Positions 61,252 through 64,000 of a stretch of 64,000 nucleotides of DNA are shown piece after piece. Under the pieces are notes generated by a model. That model had not been told where the DNA came from. It ran no database searches and saw nothing but the letters and a program-made list of their open reading frames with translations. Location: positions 124,001 through 188,000 of the forward strand of contig DAIOGK010000004.1 in the NCBI GenBank assembly GCA_036745275.1, read 5' to 3'. The position numbers were made by a program, and so were the translations under genes. Position 1 is the first letter of the stretch. Every line of letters starts with the position of its first letter. The stretch is from JAIUNP01 sp020161975. Its GTDB lineage: Bacteria > Pseudomonadota > Alphaproteobacteria > Rhizobiales > Beijerinckiaceae.

Positions 61252-61435
61252 GGCGCGTACTCCAGAAGCCGCCCAGCGCCAGCAGCGCTGCGAACAGGAT
61301 CGCCGAATTGAATTGATCGTTGAGCCGAGCCGCGTGATCGGCGCAGGCCGGCGTGAAGACGGTGACACCTTGAAACATGGCCCAGAGCACCTGCCCGCCG
61401 AGCAGCAAAGCAACAAGAAACTGCGCGACGTTCAT
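61244..61435 (-). CDS. 63-residue two-helix membrane protein between genes J and I
   Basis: A small protein with two hydrophobic helices (about 3-22 and 45-58), separated by a short polar part, and a charged end (STRHD). It overlaps J by 4 bases and I by 8, so it is translated in the tail operon. No family is recognised. The shape suggests a holin-like or membrane-anchored lysis accessory protein, unusual inside the baseplate block. Confidence 0.65.
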   Translation of the reverse strand: MNVAQFLVALLLGGQVLWAMFQGVTVFTPACADHAARLNDQFNSAILFAALLALGGFWSTRHD

Positions 61436-62565
61436 GGCAGCACCACGATGTTGACGGTCAGCGACGTGGCGACGAAGAACTCAAACCGCTGCAGTTGCTG
61501 GAACGCGAGGCCGGAAACCTCGGCGTCGATGACACCCATCAGAACCTTGACCGCTTTTTCGAGGTCTGACGGCGCGACGGCCGCGCCGAGACGCTCGCGC
61601 CAGACCTTCAGCACCGCCTGCGCCGCTGCCGTAGCATCGGCCTGAATGGTCGAGGCCATGCCGCGCCCGCGAATGGTCAGAACCGGCGCGCCGGTCACCG
61701 CCACAGGCGGCTTGACGAAGACATCGTCGCCAAAGCGAATATCCAGAGCCTCGGCCGTGTTGAACGTCGCCAGAACCTGATTGCGCAGATCGATGCCGGC
61801 CGCGCCTGCCAGCGTCAGGGGATAGATATCGATCACGCAGGGCTGCGGTCGAACGACAGCCACATCAATGATCGCGGCAGAGACCCCGATCGCAGTCTCT
61901 CGGTACCAGGCGAACGATCCGCCCGTGCTGATCCGCTCATAGGCATTGGCCAGCCTCAGACGATACAACTCCGGGTCTTCTGCATCAGCGCCACCGCTGC
62001 TTTCCGTTGGGTTCGTCACCACAACGCCTGCGACCGGGTCTAGCATTGATGTCAATTGGCCGGGCAGAAACCCGTTGCCCGCGAGGCCGGAAAACTCCGC
62101 TTCCGCCGTCACGTCGGCGCTCAGCGCTCCGATAGCAATGACACACGGAGCCAGCGTGAAAAACATGCCATTACCAGCGCCGACGCGCGTCCCTGCTGAA
62201 ATGAACACAGCTTCGGCGCGCGCCTGCGGGATGGAAAACCGCAATGTGACGCGCGCTTTCGACGCCGCAAGGCGAGGCGTCGAGCGGTTCGGCCCAAGCC
62301 GCTCCAGTCCCGCGATCCCCGCGAGCGCGACAAGATGCTGCTCGGCCACCGCCTGCGCCTCTTCGCCCAGCACGCTCATGGCGTAGGCGAGTGCCTCGAT
62401 CAGCAGCATCTCGATCTGCATCGGATAGAGCGTGCGGCCGGTCTCGCCCTCGAACCACGTCACCAGACGCGCCTTCCACACCTGCGCATCGACCGTGAAC
62501 AGCTGGGGCGCGGGCAGCGCCTTCAGGGCATCCAGTGAGTAAGGGCCGGGATCATCACGCCGCAT
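61432..62565 (-). CDS. Baseplate assembly protein J
   Basis: A 377-residue baseplate wedge protein of the Baseplate_J family: MQIEMLLIEALAYAMSVLGEEAQ, then AGTRVGAGNGMFFTL, AEFSGLAGNGFLPGQL, NPTESSGGADAEDPELYRLRLANAYERISTGGSFAWY and a C-terminal domain. It forms the contractile tail baseplate wedge with W and I. The ATG at 62565 overlaps the W gene end by 11 bases. Confidence 0.93.
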   Translation of the reverse strand: MRRDDPGPYSLDALKALPAPQLFTVDAQVWKARLVTWFEGETGRTLYPMQIEMLLIEALAYAMSVLGEEAQAVAEQHLVALAGIAGLERLGPNRSTPRLAASKARVTLRFSIPQARAEAVFISAGTRVGAGNGMFFTLAPCVIAIGALSADVTAEAEFSGLAGNGFLPGQLTSMLDPVAGVVVTNPTESSGGADAEDPELYRLRLANAYERISTGGSFAWYRETAIGVSAAIIDVAVVRPQPCVIDIYPLTLAGAAGIDLRNQVLATFNTAEALDIRFGDDVFVKPPVAVTGAPVLTIRGRGMASTIQADATAAAQAVLKVWRERLGAAVAPSDLEKAVKVLMGVIDAEVSGLAFQQLQRFEFFVATSLTVNIVVLP

Positions 62566-62983
62566 CGGCCACCCCCGGAATGCGATCGGGCGGAAGCAGC
62601 ACAACCGTCTGCCGGATGGTGCGGGTCACATCGGCCCTGAGGCGCCAGAAAACGGGGAAACGCCAATGGTCGAAATCCTCGCGCGTGATGGCGACGCGCT
62701 CGACGATGACGCGCGGTTCCCACGCACGGATCGCGTCGAAAATCTCGCGGCTGATGTTCGGGATCGCGTAATCGGGACGGCGGTCGATATAAGGTGCCAG
62801 CCGTGTGCATTTTTCAGGTTCAGTCGGCACCGAACCCTTCTCGGTCAGAACGATGGTGTTGATCGCCTGCTCGACATCATCAAGGCCATGCACGATCTCG
62901 CCTAGCGCCGTCGCAGGCGCGGCAAGGTTGCGGCCGATCTTCGGCTGCCAATGCAGGAAAGGGATGGCGCGGCGGTCAAGCAT
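62555..62983 (-). CDS. Baseplate assembly protein W (gp25-like)
   Basis: A 142-residue GPW/gp25 family protein with GEIVHGLDDVEQAINTIVLTEKGSVPTEPEKCTRLAPYIDR, a typical lysozyme-like sheath initiator. The C-terminal NISREIFDAIRAWEPRV and beta part fits. On the transcript a CCCTCCG/CGGAGGG hairpin (62998-63004, 63015-63021) precedes its start. Confidence 0.9.
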   Translation of the reverse strand: MLDRRAIPFLHWQPKIGRNLAAPATALGEIVHGLDDVEQAINTIVLTEKGSVPTEPEKCTRLAPYIDRRPDYAIPNISREIFDAIRAWEPRVIVERVAITREDFDHWRFPVFWRLRADVTRTIRQTVVLLPPDRIPGVADAA

Positions 62984-63037
62984 GGCCGCGACTATAACCC
63001 TCCGTTTTCAATCCCGGAGGGAGACATTGTCGCCGTA

Positions 63038-63544
63038 TCAGGTTCCAACTGGCGGGCCGGAAGGTCCGGGCGGCGCGCTCACATGGCCATGGTCACTGCC
63101 GACATTCTTGCCATTGTGCTTGAGCGCCGTGCCCTCGATTTCAACCGGCCCTTTGATCTTGACGCTTCCAGCTTCGATGTTCAAACCTGCAGGCAGTTTC
63201 AGCGTCAGCGAACCGGACGCCTTGTCATATTCGAAATCAAGTCCGCCTTCCAGCAGCGCCTTCAGCAGCTTGCCGTTCGTCGTCGGCGGTTGATCGGCTT
63301 TGCTGTAGCGTGCGCCCAGAATGACGCCATCCTCGCCGTGACGGTCGAGCAGCACATTCACCTGAGAACCCATATCCGGCTGGTTGAATATCTTCGATCC
63401 ACCCGCCGCCGCCGTGTTCCAAGCAAGCCAGTAGGATTGGGTGCCGTCCTCATCAACGATCTCGACCCGAGAGCGGCCGGTCTTGGGGTCATTCTCCCGC
63501 ACGATGCCGCGCTTGAATTGCGCACTGCGATAGCTGTCATCCAC
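63038..63544 (-). CDS. Phage baseplate assembly protein V (spike)
   Basis: A 168-residue gpV family protein with the OB-fold start FKRGIVRENDPKTGRSRVEIVDEDG and MGSQVNVLLDRHGEDGVILGARYSKADQPP, then a beta-rich C-terminus with GLNIEAGSVKIKGPVEIEG that forms the membrane-piercing spike. Start taken as GTG at 63544, overlapping the stop of gene D by 8 bases; the longer frame to 63667 overlaps D more. Confidence 0.88.
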   Translation of the reverse strand: MDDSYRSAQFKRGIVRENDPKTGRSRVEIVDEDGTQSYWLAWNTAAAGGSKIFNQPDMGSQVNVLLDRHGEDGVILGARYSKADQPPTTNGKLLKALLEGGLDFEYDKASGSLTLKLPAGLNIEAGSVKIKGPVEIEGTALKHNGKNVGSDHGHVSAPPGPSGPPVGT

Positions 63545-64000
63545 TGGCCTTGCTCCCGACCCCGTTGATTTCGATATTCGTGGTGTATCCCTGACGGGTG
63601 ATGTGGTGGCGCGAAGTCTTGATGACATAGCGCCCGGCCCATTTGCCGAAGCCGGCGTCCAGCGCAATGATCTGGCCGGCGACGAGCAGCGGATTGCCGA
63701 CGAGCTCGATGTTGCCCGTTTGCTTCTTCAGGTTTTCCTTCTCCAGCTCGGATTTGGCGCGGGCCTTGGCCTGACCAGGGTTTTCGACGCGCTCGTCGAG
63801 CCGCAGCGTGTCGCCGTTCTTGACTGCCTTGTCCTCGACCTCGACTTCGATCTTCTTCTTCTCGTTGCCGTCGAAATAGCTGACCTTGGCCTTCGAATAG
63901 GTCTTGTGCGAGCCGCGCTTCAGATCAGCCGTGATGTAGTCATCGCTGCACGCCCGGATCGTGAACACCGGATCGCGCTCATGAACTTCCTCGCGCTTGG
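63537..64000 (-). CDS. Late control / tail hub protein D (5' end outside window)
   Basis: 153 residues of the C-terminal part are visible and the frame stays open to the window end. The segments FDGNEKKKIEVEVED, RVENPGQAKARAKSELEKENLKKQTGNIELVGNPLLVAGQII and KWAGRYVIKTSRHHITRQGYTTNIEI match the phage GPD family tail hub. It precedes V in this run, like the Mu baseplate order. Confidence 0.82.
   Translation of the reverse strand, partial: KREEVHERDPVFTIRACSDDYITADLKRGSHKTYSKAKVSYFDGNEKKKIEVEVEDKAVKNGDTLRLDERVENPGQAKARAKSELEKENLKKQTGNIELVGNPLLVAGQIIALDAGFGKWAGRYVIKTSRHHITRQGYTTNIEINGVGSKASG

Larger units (their letters stand above)
55664..64000. mobile_element. Contractile-tail prophage, tRNA-Arg-flanked edge (right end outside window)
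   Basis: From the end of tRNA-Arg to the window end the genes are typical phage ones: HAD, orphan small genes, Dam methylase, DUF1353, tail fibre and baseplate genes I, J, W, V and the start of D. The order D-V-W-J-I-fibre is like the Mu/myovirus baseplate block, not the P2 order where D follows. Position next to a tRNA 3' end fits site-specific integration, but no integrase, capsid, or second attachment site is within the window. Confidence 0.88.

Noticed and set aside
1..64000. CRISPR arrays, rRNA genes, IS transposases, riboswitches
   Set aside because: None found; no regularly spaced direct repeats, no ribosomal segments, no transposase reading frame.

Overview
The window is GC-rich DNA from an alphaproteobacterium, almost certainly of the order Hyphomicrobiales (Rhizobiales). 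Pointers are an ExoR-type Sel1 protein, a PodJ-like polarity protein, the FtsZ-binding GST-fold protein FzlA, an OlsB-type ornithine-lipid acyltransferase, a DUF2585 protein, a CrbS-type transporter/kinase and an alphaproteobacterial RpoH promoter in front of dnaK. I cannot fix the genus. The first 55.6 kb is ordinary dense chromosome; the last 8.4 kb is the edge of a tailed prophage seated against a tRNA-Arg gene.

Layout of the chromosome part. 1-5.7 kb: a truncated NhaD/ArsB-like antiporter, then the glycolate oxidase operon glcD-glcE-(DUF2585)-glcF on the minus strand. 5.8-12.1 kb: a DUF3422 protein diverging from a ligase-associated helicase/pdeM DNA-repair pair, then a TauE/SafE exporter coupled to a TIGR02186 protein. 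12.1-16.1 kb: a very large PodJ-like protein (coiled coil, one membrane helix, Sel1 repeats). 16.3-23.5 kb: a MerR regulator and a beta-oxidation set (acyl-CoA dehydrogenase, thiolase, FadB-type multifunctional enzyme, thioesterase, HCCA isomerase) with a clear palindromic operator before the dehydrogenase. 23.5-25.4 kb: a copper group (SCO protein, a PCuAC chaperone fused to an eroded YcnI domain, a DUF2946 protein). 25.4-29.0 kb: a CrbS-like hybrid kinase. 29.2-36.9 kb: mscL, a PLP aminotransferase plus AbrB-type membrane protein, a BDH2-like SDR, an FMN reductase, and a TAXI-TRAP receptor plus fused permease.

36.8-45.4 kb: a PmtA-like methyltransferase, dnaJ, an unrecognised low-GC membrane gene lying between dnaJ and dnaK, dnaK with an RpoH-type promoter, a small membrane ORF, a D-lyxose isomerase-family protein, exoR and ilvD. 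45.7-55.2 kb: AraC-HTH/O6-alkylguanine methyltransferase, DUF2244, nth, mntH, uppP, fzlA, queG, olsB (with a possible Pho box and a hairpin at its ribosome-binding site) and a hybrid kinase with two receiver domains, one degenerate.

55.59-64.0 kb: tRNA-Arg(ACG) followed by a prophage edge. Reading leftward, the late genes run D-V-W-J-(small membrane protein)-I-tail fibre-fibre-associated protein-DUF1353-49 aa protein-Dam methylase-83 aa protein, ending with a small HAD phosphatase. A single plus-strand gene (56178-56576) lies against this flow and looks like a moron. No integrase is seen next to the tRNA, so the other prophage end must lie beyond the window. The most unusual items are the eroded YcnI-PCuAC fusion, the orphan gene between dnaK and dnaJ, a hairpin-dense noncoding stretch next to the phage dam gene, and the two unexplained small genes of the prophage.
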